Shown: piece by piece, positions 26,928 to 36,017 of the stretch
Layout of the letters: each line of letters starts with the position of its first letter
How positions within the stretch are numbered: position 1 is the first letter of the stretch
NCBI RefSeq assembly: GCF_001613805.1
Contig: NZ_LPVY01000021.1
Coordinates: 124,001 to 188,000 of the forward strand
DNA: 64,000 nucleotides
Origin: Thalassospira lucentensis
GTDB taxonomy: Bacteria > Pseudomonadota > Alphaproteobacteria > Rhodospirillales > Thalassospiraceae
Direction: 5' to 3'
The notes under the pieces: model-generated
Seen by the model: the letters and a program-made list of their open reading frames with translations, nothing else
Told to the model about the DNA's origin: nothing
The model's database searches: none
Position numbers and translations under genes: made by a program

Positions 26928-28082
26928 ATGCTTCCCCGCCTTTGTCTGCTGCTTTCCTGTCTTGTACTGATTGCGTCATGCGCAGTCCCCCCGGATTCCC
27001 CGCGCTTTGAGCCTTCCGCGGATCTTCCGCCCTTTGAGCAGGACAGTTTTGCGGACTATGTGCGCGAAAATCGCGCATGGATTGCCAAGCACCGCGCCTT
27101 CATCAGCGACGACCACGATCTTGAAATCGATATGAATGCGCCCTTTGAAATGCGCCCGGAAACCGCACCCAAACGCGGCATTCTGTTTGTGCATGGGCTT
27201 GGTTCCAGCCCGTGGTATTTCAGCGATATCGCAACAGCCATGGCAAAGGACGGATGGCTTGTCAGGTCAATCCTTTTGCCCGGCCACGGAACGAAATCCG
27301 CTGACCTAATGCTGCCGGATCTCGACGATTGGGAAAAGATCATTTCCCACCAAACAACATTGCTGAAAAACGAGGTTGGCGAAGTCTGGCTGGGCGGGTT
27401 TTCAACCGGCGGAAATCTGGTAACCAGCTATGCCGCGCATGATCCAGACGTGAACGGTCTTTTGCTGTTTTCACCGGGGTTTTATCCGTCAAACGGGTAT
27501 CTGTTTCTCGCCCCGGCAATTTCATATCTGTGGGACTGGGTTGATATCGATACCGAAGATAATATTCCCAATTATCAATCCCTGCCCTCGCACGGGGCCA
27601 GCCTTTATTACCAGACCGTCAGCAAGGTTCAGGACGATCTGGCCCGCGCGGATTTTAACCGCCCGGTGCTGATCACGATGAGCCAGCATGACAGCGTCCT
27701 TGATCCCGTCGCCACACTCGATGCCTTCCAAAGTCGCTTCACCAATCCCCGGTCGCGTTTTGTCTGGTACGGCGAAACACCGCCAAACCTTGACGACCCC
27801 CGTGTGACCGCGCTTTCCAGTAATCTGCTTGATGACCGCATAAGCACCTTTTCCCACATGAACGTGCTGTTTGCGCCTGGGAACCCCTATTATGGCAGGC
27901 GTGGCAGTCACATCATGTTTGAAAACGGCCAGGAAGGCATTCCCGTGCCAGAGGACTCAGAAACATTGTGGTTCGGGGCATGGGGCCAGATAACTCCGGG
28001 CAAATTTCACGCCCGCCTGACATGGAACCCCTATTTCAACAACCTGCTTGCCGATATTCGCACGGTTACCAGCCAGCCATGA
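26928..28082 (+). CDS. Lipoprotein alpha/beta hydrolase
   Basis: A 384-residue exported hydrolase. The signal peptide ends in the lipobox LIASC (Cys18), so it is probably anchored in the outer or inner membrane. The fold is that of monoacylglycerol lipase/serine aminopeptidase: HGLGSSPWYFSDIATAMA (oxyanion region), LLPGHGTKSADL, the elbow GGFSTGGN with Ser159, an Asp in SQHDSVLDP and a His in FSHMNVLF. ATG at 26928 with GGAGGG upstream is chosen over a GTG 15 codons earlier. A lipid or ester substrate is likely; none can be named. Confidence 0.85.
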   Translation: MLPRLCLLLSCLVLIASCAVPPDSPRFEPSADLPPFEQDSFADYVRENRAWIAKHRAFISDDHDLEIDMNAPFEMRPETAPKRGILFVHGLGSSPWYFSDIATAMAKDGWLVRSILLPGHGTKSADLMLPDLDDWEKIISHQTTLLKNEVGEVWLGGFSTGGNLVTSYAAHDPDVNGLLLFSPGFYPSNGYLFLAPAISYLWDWVDIDTEDNIPNYQSLPSHGASLYYQTVSKVQDDLARADFNRPVLITMSQHDSVLDPVATLDAFQSRFTNPRSRFVWYGETPPNLDDPRVTALSSNLLDDRISTFSHMNVLFAPGNPYYGRRGSHIMFENGQEGIPVPEDSETLWFGAWGQITPGKFHARLTWNPYFNNLLADIRTVTSQP

Positions 28083-28210
28083 TCCTTGTCCTTGTCGCCA
28101 TGCCCATCCCTCATGTGGCGGCATGGCGATGACATCGTCACAGCGTTGATCCAGCATTGATCCGATCTGAGCATTTTCATTATTGCCTCATATCTCAAAA
28201 CCCGATAAAC

Positions 28211-28228
28211 GTTATGTTATAACATAAC
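28211..28228. promoter_or_regulatory. Zur-type operator before cobW
   Basis: GTTATGTTATAACATAAC is a perfect 18-base palindrome 17 bases before the ATG at 28246. It matches the known alphaproteobacterial Zur box pattern (GTTATNTTATAANATAAC-like), so zinc starvation should induce the gene. Confidence 0.85.
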
Positions 28229-28245
28229 ACCAAAAAGGAGCCGCC

Positions 28246-29472
28246 ATGCAACGCCTTCCCGTTACGGTTCTGTCCGGGTTTCTTGGTGCGGGCAAAACCA
28301 CCCTGCTTAATCATGTGCTGAACAATCGTGCCGGACTGAAAGTCGCCGTAATCGTCAATGATATGAGCGAGGTCAATATCGACGCCGATCTGATCCGTGA
28401 TGGCGGGGCAGCACTTTCGGCCATGGATGAAAAGCTGGTCGAAATGACCAACGGCTGCATCTGCTGCACGCTACGTGACGATCTTTTGATTGAGGTCCGC
28501 CGTCTGGCCGAAGAAGGCCGGTTTGACTATCTGCTGATCGAATCAACCGGCATATCCGAACCGCTACCAGTCGCCGCAACATTCGATTTCCGCGATGAAA
28601 ACGGCCAGTCGCTGGGCGATATCGCGCAACTGGACACGATGGTTACAGTGGTTGATGCCGCCCGCATGATCGCCGATTACAGCAGCACCGATTTTCTTAA
28701 TGACCGGGGCGAAAGCCTTGGCAAGGAAGATGACCGCAGCATCGTCGATCTTCTGGTCGATCAGATCGAATTTGCCGATGTGATTGTGCTGAACAAACTT
28801 GACCTGATTGGTGCAGACGAACGCAAAATCGTGCTTGGCATCATTCGCGCGCTGAATGCCGATGCCAAAATCATCGAAACCGATCATGGCCGGGTTGATC
28901 CGCATGAAATCCTGAATACCGGGCTGTTTGATTTCGATCGCACGCAGGATCATCCGCTTTGGGCCAAGGAACTTTACGGCTTTGCTGACCATGTGCCCGA
29001 AACCGAAGAGTACGGCATCAAAAGCTTTACCTTCCGCACCCCCTTGCCGTTTCACCCCAAACGATTTTACGATTTCATCCATTCCGAATGGCCGGGCATC
29101 GTGCGCGCCAAGGGGCATTTCTGGATCGCCACCCGCCCGAACTGGGTTGGCGAAATCAGTCAGGCCGGGGCTGCGGTAAAGCACGAGGCCCTTGGCACAT
29201 GGTGGTGCGCCGTACCGCGTGATCGCTGGCCCGACAATAATGACTGGCGCGATAAAGTTTTATCAAACTGGGATCCGACCTTTGGCGACCGTCGGCAGGA
29301 AATCGTCTTTATCGGTCTTGCAGATCAGATGAACGAAGCCGCCCTGCGCGCCCGTCTTGCAGACTGCCTGATAGACGAGGACGAGGCGATTAATGCCGGA
29401 AAATTCGAACCCGCCCGCTATAAATCCCTGCCCGATCCGTTCCCGGTCTGGGGCCGCAAAGCCGCGGCATAA
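28246..29472 (+). CDS. CobW/ZNG1-type G3E GTPase, probable zinc metallochaperone
   Basis: A 408-residue cytosolic G3E GTPase. Walker A is [10 protein letters not shown] (11-20), the metal motif GCICC is at 70-74 (Cys71, Cys73, Cys74), Glu-rich ESTGISEP follows and the guanine motif is NKLD (about 182-185). The C-terminal CobW_C domain runs from about 260. Proteins of this type move zinc to client enzymes when zinc is scarce. A perfect Zur-type palindrome at 28211-28228 supports that role over cobalamin synthesis. ATG at 28246 has AAGGAG. Confidence 0.92.
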   Translation: MQRLPVTVLSGFLGAGKTTLLNHVLNNRAGLKVAVIVNDMSEVNIDADLIRDGGAALSAMDEKLVEMTNGCICCTLRDDLLIEVRRLAEEGRFDYLLIESTGISEPLPVAATFDFRDENGQSLGDIAQLDTMVTVVDAARMIADYSSTDFLNDRGESLGKEDDRSIVDLLVDQIEFADVIVLNKLDLIGADERKIVLGIIRALNADAKIIETDHGRVDPHEILNTGLFDFDRTQDHPLWAKELYGFADHVPETEEYGIKSFTFRTPLPFHPKRFYDFIHSEWPGIVRAKGHFWIATRPNWVGEISQAGAAVKHEALGTWWCAVPRDRWPDNNDWRDKVLSNWDPTFGDRRQEIVFIGLADQMNEAALRARLADCLIDEDEAINAGKFEPARYKSLPDPFPVWGRKAAA

Positions 29473-29506
29473 AAAAGCCGCCAGCCTTTTAACAAGGCTG
29501 GCGGCT
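29471..29506 (-). terminator. Intrinsic terminator between cobW and MCP genes
   Basis: AGCCGCCAGCCTT and AAGGCTGGCGGCT pair perfectly; on the minus strand a run of six T follows, ending the MCP transcript, and the stem begins right at the cobW stop. Confidence 0.85.
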
Positions 29507-29530
29507 CAATGACCTTTGCGAACCAGCAAC

Positions 29531-31222
29531 TTAGGCGCTGCGAACCTCGGCCAGGAAGGCTTCGACGGCATCGTTCAGAACCGCTGCCTGACGCCCAAGA
29601 CCTTCGGCAAGGCCAAGCACCTCGTTCGAAAGTTTTTCGGCATCATCGGCGGCCGACGAAACGCCCGTGATGTTTTCCGAAACATCACGGGTGCCGTGCG
29701 CGGCCTGTTCGACATTGCGTGCGATCTCCTGGGTTGCGGCTCCCTGTTCTTCAACGGCAGCCGCAATCGTGGTTGTCGCACCGTCAAGACGGCGGATCGT
29801 TTCGGCGATCTCGGCAATGGCCGTTACCGCGTTGGATGTCGCAACCTGAATATCACCGACCTGGGATCGGATATCCTCAGTCGCACGGGCGGTCTGGTTG
29901 GCAAGGTTCTTAACCTCGTTGGCCACCACGGCAAAGCCTTTGCCCGCATCACCAGCTCGCGCCGCCTCGATGGTCGCGTTAAGCGCCAGAAGGTTGGTCT
30001 GTTCCGCAATGTCGGTAATCAGCGAAACGACCTCGCCAATCTGGTTTGCCGCCTCGGCCAGAAGTTCGATCTTCTGATGGGTGTCTTCGGATGTCCGAAC
30101 CGCCCCATTGGCAATGCTTGACGATTGCGCCACCTGATTGCTGATTTCCGCGATTGAGGCACTCAATTCCTCGGCTGCGGATGCAACCGTTTCCACGTTG
30201 CTCGACATTTCATGCGAGGCTGCGGAAACCAAGGTCGATCGCTGTCCGACCTGTTTGGAGGTATCCGTCATCGCATTAGCCGATGTCTGCATATGGCCCG
30301 ATGCTTCTGTCACCTGCCCGACAACGCGGCCGACCGTCGCTTGGAAACTGTCGGCAAGCTGGCGCATTGCCTCGCGCTTTTCGGCTTCGGCACGTTTTTC
30401 CTGCGCGATTTGCGCCTCGCGCATTTCTTCCATTTCGATGGTCTTCGATTTGAAGATATCCATCGCACGTGCCAGATCACCGATCTCGCTTTTCTGATCG
30501 GTGTATTTGACTTCGATCTTATGATCACCCTGCGACAGACGCAGCATGTTCTCCGAAATCGCATAAAGCGGGCGGGTAATCCCGCGGCTGATCATCAGCG
30601 ACACGCCAACAACCGCACACAGAACCGCCAGTGCAACAAGCCCCATGACCAGCATGCTCTGCATGAAGACCGCGTTCACATCATCAATGTAAATACCGGT
30701 GGCAACAACCCAGCCCCACGGCTTGAACGCCTTGACGAAGGAAAGCTTCGGGCGAAGCTGGTCAGAATTCGGTACCTGATAGGTGTAATCGACAAAGCCC
30801 TGGCCGTCTTCTTTGGCCACACGGGCGAATTCGCGATAATGGTGTTTGCCAGATCCGTCGACGGAATTGCTCATATCCTTGCCAACAAGATCCTTCTTGA
30901 TGTCATGAATAAGAACAACCGGTGTATAATCAAACACGAAGAAATAGTTGGTTTCATCATACCGAAGGGCCGCCACCGCTGCCTTGGCCGCATTCTGGGC
31001 CTGCTCGGTTGTCAGTTCACCGGACTGTTCCATCGCATGGAAATGCCCAATCAGGCTGATTGTCGATTCAACCAGGTTCTGTGTCTTGGCCTTGCGATCC
31101 TCAAGCATGTTGCTGCGCAGTTCGGTCAGACCGAATGCCCCAACCAGCAGGGCAGCAAGAATTGCCCCCGCGACGATGATCAGCATTCGCGTGCCGATCT
31201 TCATTGAATTCAGATTGAACAT
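29531..31222 (-). CDS. Methyl-accepting chemotaxis protein with Cache domain
   Basis: A 563-residue chemoreceptor. Helix 1 (about 15-35) leads to a periplasmic single Cache_2 domain ([30 protein letters not shown] and [18 protein letters not shown]). Helix 2 (about 190-215), a HAMP domain and a long methylated coiled coil follow, with the signalling hairpin [37 protein letters not shown]. sCache_2 receptors often bind small carboxylates. ATG at 31222 with GGGGA five bases upstream is chosen over four earlier in-frame starts. Confidence 0.92.
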   Translation of the reverse strand: MFNLNSMKIGTRMLIIVAGAILAALLVGAFGLTELRSNMLEDRKAKTQNLVESTISLIGHFHAMEQSGELTTEQAQNAAKAAVAALRYDETNYFFVFDYTPVVLIHDIKKDLVGKDMSNSVDGSGKHHYREFARVAKEDGQGFVDYTYQVPNSDQLRPKLSFVKAFKPWGWVVATGIYIDDVNAVFMQSMLVMGLVALAVLCAVVGVSLMISRGITRPLYAISENMLRLSQGDHKIEVKYTDQKSEIGDLARAMDIFKSKTIEMEEMREAQIAQEKRAEAEKREAMRQLADSFQATVGRVVGQVTEASGHMQTSANAMTDTSKQVGQRSTLVSAASHEMSSNVETVASAAEELSASIAEISNQVAQSSSIANGAVRTSEDTHQKIELLAEAANQIGEVVSLITDIAEQTNLLALNATIEAARAGDAGKGFAVVANEVKNLANQTARATEDIRSQVGDIQVATSNAVTAIAEIAETIRRLDGATTTIAAAVEEQGAATQEIARNVEQAAHGTRDVSENITGVSSAADDAEKLSNEVLGLAEGLGRQAAVLNDAVEAFLAEVRSA

Positions 31223-31485
31223 TTCCATCCCCATATACCAGTGTCGGGTCATCACCCGACATGTTGGCAACGTTTTATTCTTTTCAAGGAACCCCTTACC
31301 CTCGCCTCGACCATGAGTTGAATCAAAGCAGGCTCGGGAATAGTCAGACTATAATATTGAATATTATATTTACACATGCTTCGGCTGTGATTTTAGTCAC
31401 TTAGGCAACTTAATTTGTCGCGGGTTATATGGCATAATCACAAACGGACAGGGTTGAACGCGCCGATGGAAACGGAGCCATTCTC

Positions 31486-31920
31486 ATGACCGACCCGAAT
31501 ACTGCAAAAGCATCCAAAACCCACGGGAATATTATTCCCGCCCTGCATTATGACGACGCCAAAGCCGCGATCGAATTTCTGTGCCGCGCTTTCGGCTTTG
31601 AAAAACACGCGATCTATCAAAACGAGGACGGCATTGTCGAACATGCCGAACTGGTTCTGGGCAATGGTATGATCATGCTGGGTCAGGCCCGCGACAGCAC
31701 TTACGGCAAACTGACCCGCCGCCCCAATGATATTGGCGGGGTAACCCAAAGCATCTATATCATCGTCCCCGATGCCGACCTTCACTATGCCCGCGCCGTT
31801 GCCGCCAGCACCGAAATCGTCATGCCACTTGAAGAACAGGATTACGGCGGCAAGGTTTATTCCGCACGTGACCCCGAAGGCCATATCTGGAGCTTCGGGA
31901 CATATGATCCCTTTGGCTGA
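31486..31920 (+). CDS. VOC family protein, PhnB-like
   Basis: A 144-residue protein of the PhnB/glyoxalase-like group. It begins IIPALHYDDAKAAIEFLCRAFGFEKHAIYQNEDGIVEHAEL and ends DPEGHIWSFGTYDP, the signature pair of this subgroup. The metal-binding residues are partly kept. Function unknown; cytosolic. It is followed after 75 bases by tspO-like gene in the same direction. Confidence 0.85.
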   Translation: MTDPNTAKASKTHGNIIPALHYDDAKAAIEFLCRAFGFEKHAIYQNEDGIVEHAELVLGNGMIMLGQARDSTYGKLTRRPNDIGGVTQSIYIIVPDADLHYARAVAASTEIVMPLEEQDYGGKVYSARDPEGHIWSFGTYDPFG

Positions 31921-31995
31921 TCCAAAACTGCGCCCCTTGCGAAAAATCGTTTTTCACCAATCTATTGAAAGTCAATTGGCAATCAGGGGCATCAG

Positions 31996-32505
31996 ATGAT
32001 CAACAACACCCAAACCGTCTTCCGGCCCAATCATCGCACGCGCGTTTTTGCGCTGATTGCGTTCATGGTGCTGTGTCTGATCATCTCGGCGGCAGGCGGT
32101 GCGGTAACGGCGACCAGTGTCAATGACTGGTACCCGACATTGCAAAAACCGTTCTTCAATCCGCCCAACTGGCTGTTCGGCCCGGCATGGAGCCTGATTT
32201 ATTTCCTGATCGCATTTAGCGGCTGGCGCATCTGGCTAAAGCGCGGGATTGACGGGGCAAAGGGGCCGTTCGCGGTATATGCCGCACAACTCACGCTGAA
32301 CCTTCTGTGGTCATTTCTGTTTTTCGGGGCACAATCGCCGCTTCTGGGGCTGATTGATATTGTGCCGTTGCTGATCCTGATCATCATCAATTGCGCGATG
32401 TTCTGGCGGATCAATCAATTGGCCGGAATGCTTTTGGTGCCCTATGCATTGTGGGTTGGTTTCGCCACCCTGCTGAACGGGGCGATTTATTTCCTGAACC
32501 CTTAA
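31996..32505 (+). CDS. tspO: TspO/MBR family tryptophan-rich sensory protein
   Basis: A 169-residue membrane protein with five helices. Signatures are VNDWYPTLQKPFFNPPNWLFGPAWSLIYFLIAFSGWRIW, the conserved tetrapyrrole-facing region, and LLWSFLFFGAQSPLLGLID. Bacterial TspO binds porphyrins or cholesterol and modulates stress or photosynthesis genes. ATG at 31996; an upstream Shine-Dalgarno is weak (GGGGCATCAG). Confidence 0.92.
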   Translation: MINNTQTVFRPNHRTRVFALIAFMVLCLIISAAGGAVTATSVNDWYPTLQKPFFNPPNWLFGPAWSLIYFLIAFSGWRIWLKRGIDGAKGPFAVYAAQLTLNLLWSFLFFGAQSPLLGLIDIVPLLILIIINCAMFWRINQLAGMLLVPYALWVGFATLLNGAIYFLNP

Positions 32506-32600
32506 TTGAAGTTCGCCGGAAATCCACCATTGCGGAATGGCGATCAGGCTCCTACGTCGGGCACATCCTAGCGTGCGTTGAACCGACCAAGGAGGCCCCG

Positions 32601-33614
32601 ATGAGCATTGCAGCAAAGGAAGTCCACCTTTTACATTACCCGGATGGTGCTCCCACCAGAGACGACTTCACCGTAAGGGATAGCGTGTTGCCGAGGCCAG
32701 CAATCGGCGAAGTGCTGATTGAAAATATCTGGATGTCGGTCGATCCCTATATGCGCGGTCGCATGACCCGACGCAAAAGCTATATCCCGCCGTTCGAACT
32801 GAATGCCCCGCTTGAAGGCCACGCGATTGGCCGGGTCATCGAAAGCCGCGATCCACGCTTTGCCGAAGGATCGCTTGTTACCTCCATGACCGGCTGGCGC
32901 AGCCATGCGCTGCTTGAAGCTGACTATCTGCATCCCATTCCCGATATGCCCGACATCGCCCCAGAAAAATTTTTAAGCGTGCTGGGCATGCCCGGCACGA
33001 CGGCCTGGGTCGGGTTAAACCGGATTGCCAATTGCAAGACAGATGATACCGTCTTTGTTTCTGCCGCCGCCGGGGCTGTCGGCTCTGCGGTTTGCCAACT
33101 GGCAAAAGCCAAGGGATGCCATGTCATCGGATCAACCGGCGATAGGGAAAAGGCAAAATGGTTGCGCACTGAATTGAAGGTTGATGCGGTAATAAATTAC
33201 CGCGATACCGACGACCTTTCAGGAAACCTTGGCGAAGTCGCGCCGCAGGGTATTGATGTTTATTATGAAAATGTCGGAGGCGCACATCTTGAGGCTGCCC
33301 TTGATCATATCAATACTGGCGGGCGGATTGCCGTATGCGGCATGATTTCGCATTACAATGACAAATCCCCGCAACCCGGGCCACGCAACCTGTTCCGATT
33401 GACGACACAACGCGCAAAGATGGAAGGCTTCATCGTTAGCGACCATTGGGGCAGTTACCCCGATTTCGTCCGCGAAGGGGCCGATCTGGTGCGAAGCGGG
33501 CAACTCAAAAGCCGCGAAACCGTAATCATGGGACTGGAAAATGCCGCCAAAGCCTTTATCGATCTGTTCAAGGGCCAAAATACAGGCAAGATGTTGGTAA
33601 AGCTGGCTGATTGA
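32601..33614 (+). CDS. Zinc-independent NADP-dependent oxidoreductase, CurA/leukotriene B4 type
   Basis: A 337-residue medium-chain reductase without zinc ligands. The start HLLHYPDGAPTRDDFTVRDSVLPRPAIGEVLIENIWMSVDPYMRGRM is the PTGR/CurA N terminus, and the Rossmann fingerprint is SAAAGAVGSAVCQLAKAKG. These enzymes reduce the C=C bond of alpha,beta-unsaturated ketones. ATG at 32601 has AAGGAGG nine bases upstream. Confidence 0.9.
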   Translation: MSIAAKEVHLLHYPDGAPTRDDFTVRDSVLPRPAIGEVLIENIWMSVDPYMRGRMTRRKSYIPPFELNAPLEGHAIGRVIESRDPRFAEGSLVTSMTGWRSHALLEADYLHPIPDMPDIAPEKFLSVLGMPGTTAWVGLNRIANCKTDDTVFVSAAAGAVGSAVCQLAKAKGCHVIGSTGDREKAKWLRTELKVDAVINYRDTDDLSGNLGEVAPQGIDVYYENVGGAHLEAALDHINTGGRIAVCGMISHYNDKSPQPGPRNLFRLTTQRAKMEGFIVSDHWGSYPDFVREGADLVRSGQLKSRETVIMGLENAAKAFIDLFKGQNTGKMLVKLAD

Positions 33615-33637
33615 TTCGCAAAGAAGCCCGAAAGAAC

Positions 33638-33671
33638 AAAGCCCCGCCACATCAAAATGTGCGGGGCTTTA
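33638..33671. terminator. Terminator after the reductase gene
   Basis: AAAGCCCCGC and GCGGGGCTTT form the stem, with a further ACAT/ATGT pairing inside. It lies between the convergent reductase and DUF3750 genes and is flanked by A and T runs. Confidence 0.8.
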
Positions 33672-33687
33672 TCGTTGGGGGATGAAA

Positions 33688-34512
33688 TCAATACGCCGGT
33701 ACTCCAGCATCCCCTGCATCTGCGGCTTCCACCGGCTCGACATCGCCGACCGGGGCGACATTATCCATGCCCAACCGCCCGACAGACGGCAGGCGCAGGG
33801 CCGGACGATTGAAATCGATGCCAATATTAAGCCCCAGTAGGTTCAACTCGATCCCTTCTTCAAGGCCGATGGAAAAACCAAGCAACCCCAACAGATTGGC
33901 CTGCACGCCCTGCCCGCTGGGCGATAGCCCGACCGGATCGGTAATCGCACGGAAATCCTTGCCGATTGCATTGGCCGGCATATCAAGATCAAGGTCGGGC
34001 ACCTTGCGCCCGATATGGGCGACAAAGGTATTGCTGTTCGGCCCCGGATAGCTGCGATACTGATCCGGATAGGGGTATGTTTCAATCGCGGCTTCGATCT
34101 GATCAATCAGGTCATCCACACCCTCGCCGCGATGATCTGCAAGAATTTGCGGTTCAGACCCGAACCACAAGCCATCGGGCAAGGCATAATTCTTGCGCAC
34201 CACATTGCCACCGCCCCAGCCAACCACGTCATACCGCGTATAGCTGGTTTCACCGGCGCGTTTATAGATGATCCACGGATGAACCGCGAAATAACCGCGC
34301 CAGCCATAGGTATGGGCTGCCATCACCTGCACAATCGCAATATTGGCATTTGCCGCCGGATCAGGAGCTACACCCGATGAATGTCGCGGCGCATTACGCC
34401 ATGTCTGGCGCTTTTCCGCCTTTTCGGCGGGCGGGTCCTGCGCAAGGCTGATGCCGAACGGCAGCACAAGCATTGCAAGCAGGCCCAGAATAAAATTTCT
34501 GCCTTTTCTCAC
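33688..34512 (-). CDS. Exported DUF3750 family protein
   Basis: A 274-residue protein with a hydrophobic signal segment (about residues 7-23, ending ISLAQD). The core shows the DUF3750 pattern: VHPWIIYKRAGETSYTRYDVVGWGGGNVVRKN, then DGLWFGSEPQILADHRGEGVDDLIDQIEAAI and YPGPNSNTFVAHIGRKVPDLDLDMPANAIGKD. The function of the family is not known. The C terminus adds 70 residues with two similar hydrophobic strands. GTG at 34512 is chosen since AGGA lies seven bases upstream; a TTG one codon earlier is the alternative. Confidence 0.82.
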   Translation of the reverse strand: MRKGRNFILGLLAMLVLPFGISLAQDPPAEKAEKRQTWRNAPRHSSGVAPDPAANANIAIVQVMAAHTYGWRGYFAVHPWIIYKRAGETSYTRYDVVGWGGGNVVRKNYALPDGLWFGSEPQILADHRGEGVDDLIDQIEAAIETYPYPDQYRSYPGPNSNTFVAHIGRKVPDLDLDMPANAIGKDFRAITDPVGLSPSGQGVQANLLGLLGFSIGLEEGIELNLLGLNIGIDFNRPALRLPSVGRLGMDNVAPVGDVEPVEAADAGDAGVPAY

Positions 34513-34658
34513 CAATCAATCCTGTCAGATGTCATATTTCACTAATGTTACGATGTGATCCGACAAATAAGATCAAAAAATGGCAATTGGTTTGCGAAGC
34601 AGCATCAAAAAACTGTGAGGCCTTGCGACAATTCTGCGACATTTGGCTTTCCGCGCCT

Positions 34659-35633
34659 TTATGGCCACGCAGCAAAGGTGTTGTCGCGCGCCCGTTCTTC
34701 GGCCCGACGCAGGCGGCGGTAGGCGCCGGGTGCCTCGCCCATGTAACGTTTGAAAAACCGGCTGAAATAGGCCGGATCGCGAAAACCAAGTCCATAGGCA
34801 ATCTGCGCCACCGCCAGCGGGCTTTGTTCCAGCCGCATGCAGGCTTCGCGAATGACACGTTCATGCACAAGTGTGAGGGGCGGCTTGCCCGTCGCCCGCA
34901 TCACCGCCGACCCCAGTCGCCTTTCACTGACACCAAGGGCCGTGGCGTAATCGGCAATGTTCCAGTGTTCGCGAAAATGCAGTTCAAGCGCCTGCAAAAA
35001 CCGCTGAAACGTGATCGAACCGGGGCGATGTTTGTCACGCTGTTCCATCACCCCCTCGGCCAGACGCAGAACCATGGTCAGGATGATCTGAAGATGCGCC
35101 CCGACCACCATCCCCGCCCCAAACGCGTTCTGCATAAGCTCCGCCCGGATCGCATCAAAACTGCGCGCCAGTAAAGCCAGATTGTTACTGCCCTCGGCCG
35201 GGGTAACGTTATGAACCGTATCAGCCGCAAACCGCAACGGCAGCCCCCCACCGACCAAGGGCAGCACGGATGTGCCGGTTGATGCGCCCCCGCAATGGCG
35301 CGCCACCAGATCATCAGTCACCGACAGCAGATAGCCATCCGCCCCGGCCGAAACCGAAATCGCCTGCGTTTCGCCCAGCGGCAACCACACAAGTGCCGGC
35401 GCACGGCAATCGATCATACCCTGACGCAACCGAATGCGCGCCCGCCCCGACAAAATCAAAACCGCATAACACCGATCCCGCCGCGCGGGATCATTCATCA
35501 CCCAGTCCTGCACGGATAACCCATGATCAAACCGGTCCATCAGTGCCTGGGTTGTCACCGGCATCGGATCGTCAAACGACCGCACGCTGATTGGCGTGGC
35601 GCGATGATCTTCTGCCCTTTCCGGTGAAACCAT
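34659..35633 (-). CDS. AraC-family transcriptional regulator
   Basis: A 324-residue regulator. An N-terminal cupin-like sensory domain (about 30-180) precedes a C-terminal double HTH from about 215: IADYATALGVSERRLGSAVMRATGKPPLTLVHERVIREACMRLEQ then VAQIAYGLGFRDPAYFSRFFKRYMGEAPGAYRR. ATG at 35633 is preceded by AAAAAGG. It is divergent from the aldehyde dehydrogenase gene, with 384 bases between, and likely controls it in response to an aromatic compound; this is inference from layout. Confidence 0.88.
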   Translation of the reverse strand: MVSPERAEDHRATPISVRSFDDPMPVTTQALMDRFDHGLSVQDWVMNDPARRDRCYAVLILSGRARIRLRQGMIDCRAPALVWLPLGETQAISVSAGADGYLLSVTDDLVARHCGGASTGTSVLPLVGGGLPLRFAADTVHNVTPAEGSNNLALLARSFDAIRAELMQNAFGAGMVVGAHLQIILTMVLRLAEGVMEQRDKHRPGSITFQRFLQALELHFREHWNIADYATALGVSERRLGSAVMRATGKPPLTLVHERVIREACMRLEQSPLAVAQIAYGLGFRDPAYFSRFFKRYMGEAPGAYRRLRRAEERARDNTFAAWP

Positions 35634-35797
35634 GCCTTTTTGATCCTGAAATATTCCAAATGGTTATATGTAAAATAATACAATTTTTCGTCTTAAAATG
35701 TCAATTTGACTGTCTTTACATTGGAAGCGTTCCAGCGCCTACTAATATCGCGGTTCAGGAACCGTCAAAAATAACAAGACATATCGAATAATGCGTT

Positions 35798-35827
35798 CCC
35801 GTTATTTCGCACGCGCGAAGAAACGGG
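35798..35827. promoter_or_regulatory. Hairpin in the AraC/ALDH intergenic region
   Basis: CCCGTT-A-TTTCGC and GCGAAG-A-AACGGG form a 12-pair stem (one mismatch, one G-U) with loop ACGC. It is followed at once by AGGAGG, but no start codon lies within range. It could be an operator or an RNA leader element. The surrounding 384 bases also contain the inverted repeat 35849-35867. Confidence 0.4.
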
Positions 35828-35848
35828 CAGGAGGATACGTCGAGGATT

Positions 35849-35867
35849 TACTTTGAACATCAAAGTA
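35849..35867. promoter_or_regulatory. Inverted repeat upstream of aldehyde dehydrogenase
   Basis: TACTTTG and CAAAGTA, seven-base arms with a five-base spacer. A ten-base palindrome AAAGATCTTT follows at 35872-35881. Together they may be binding sites for the divergent AraC regulator. Confidence 0.35.
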
Positions 35868-36017
35868 GATGAAAGATCTTTTGTATCTATCTTCCTGAAT
35901 ACGACGCCAAAGCGGGAAAACCGGAACGCTGTACCAAAGGCTCTTACAGCCCTTGGGTGATACAATGTCATGCGTTATCACCGCACAGCAGAACATAAAG
36001 AAGTCAGGAGAAACGTC

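Noticed and set aside
35765..35971. 68-residue open frame on the minus strand in the AraC/ALDH gap
   Set aside because: No Shine-Dalgarno and no family features; it covers the inverted repeats, which are better read as regulatory structure.
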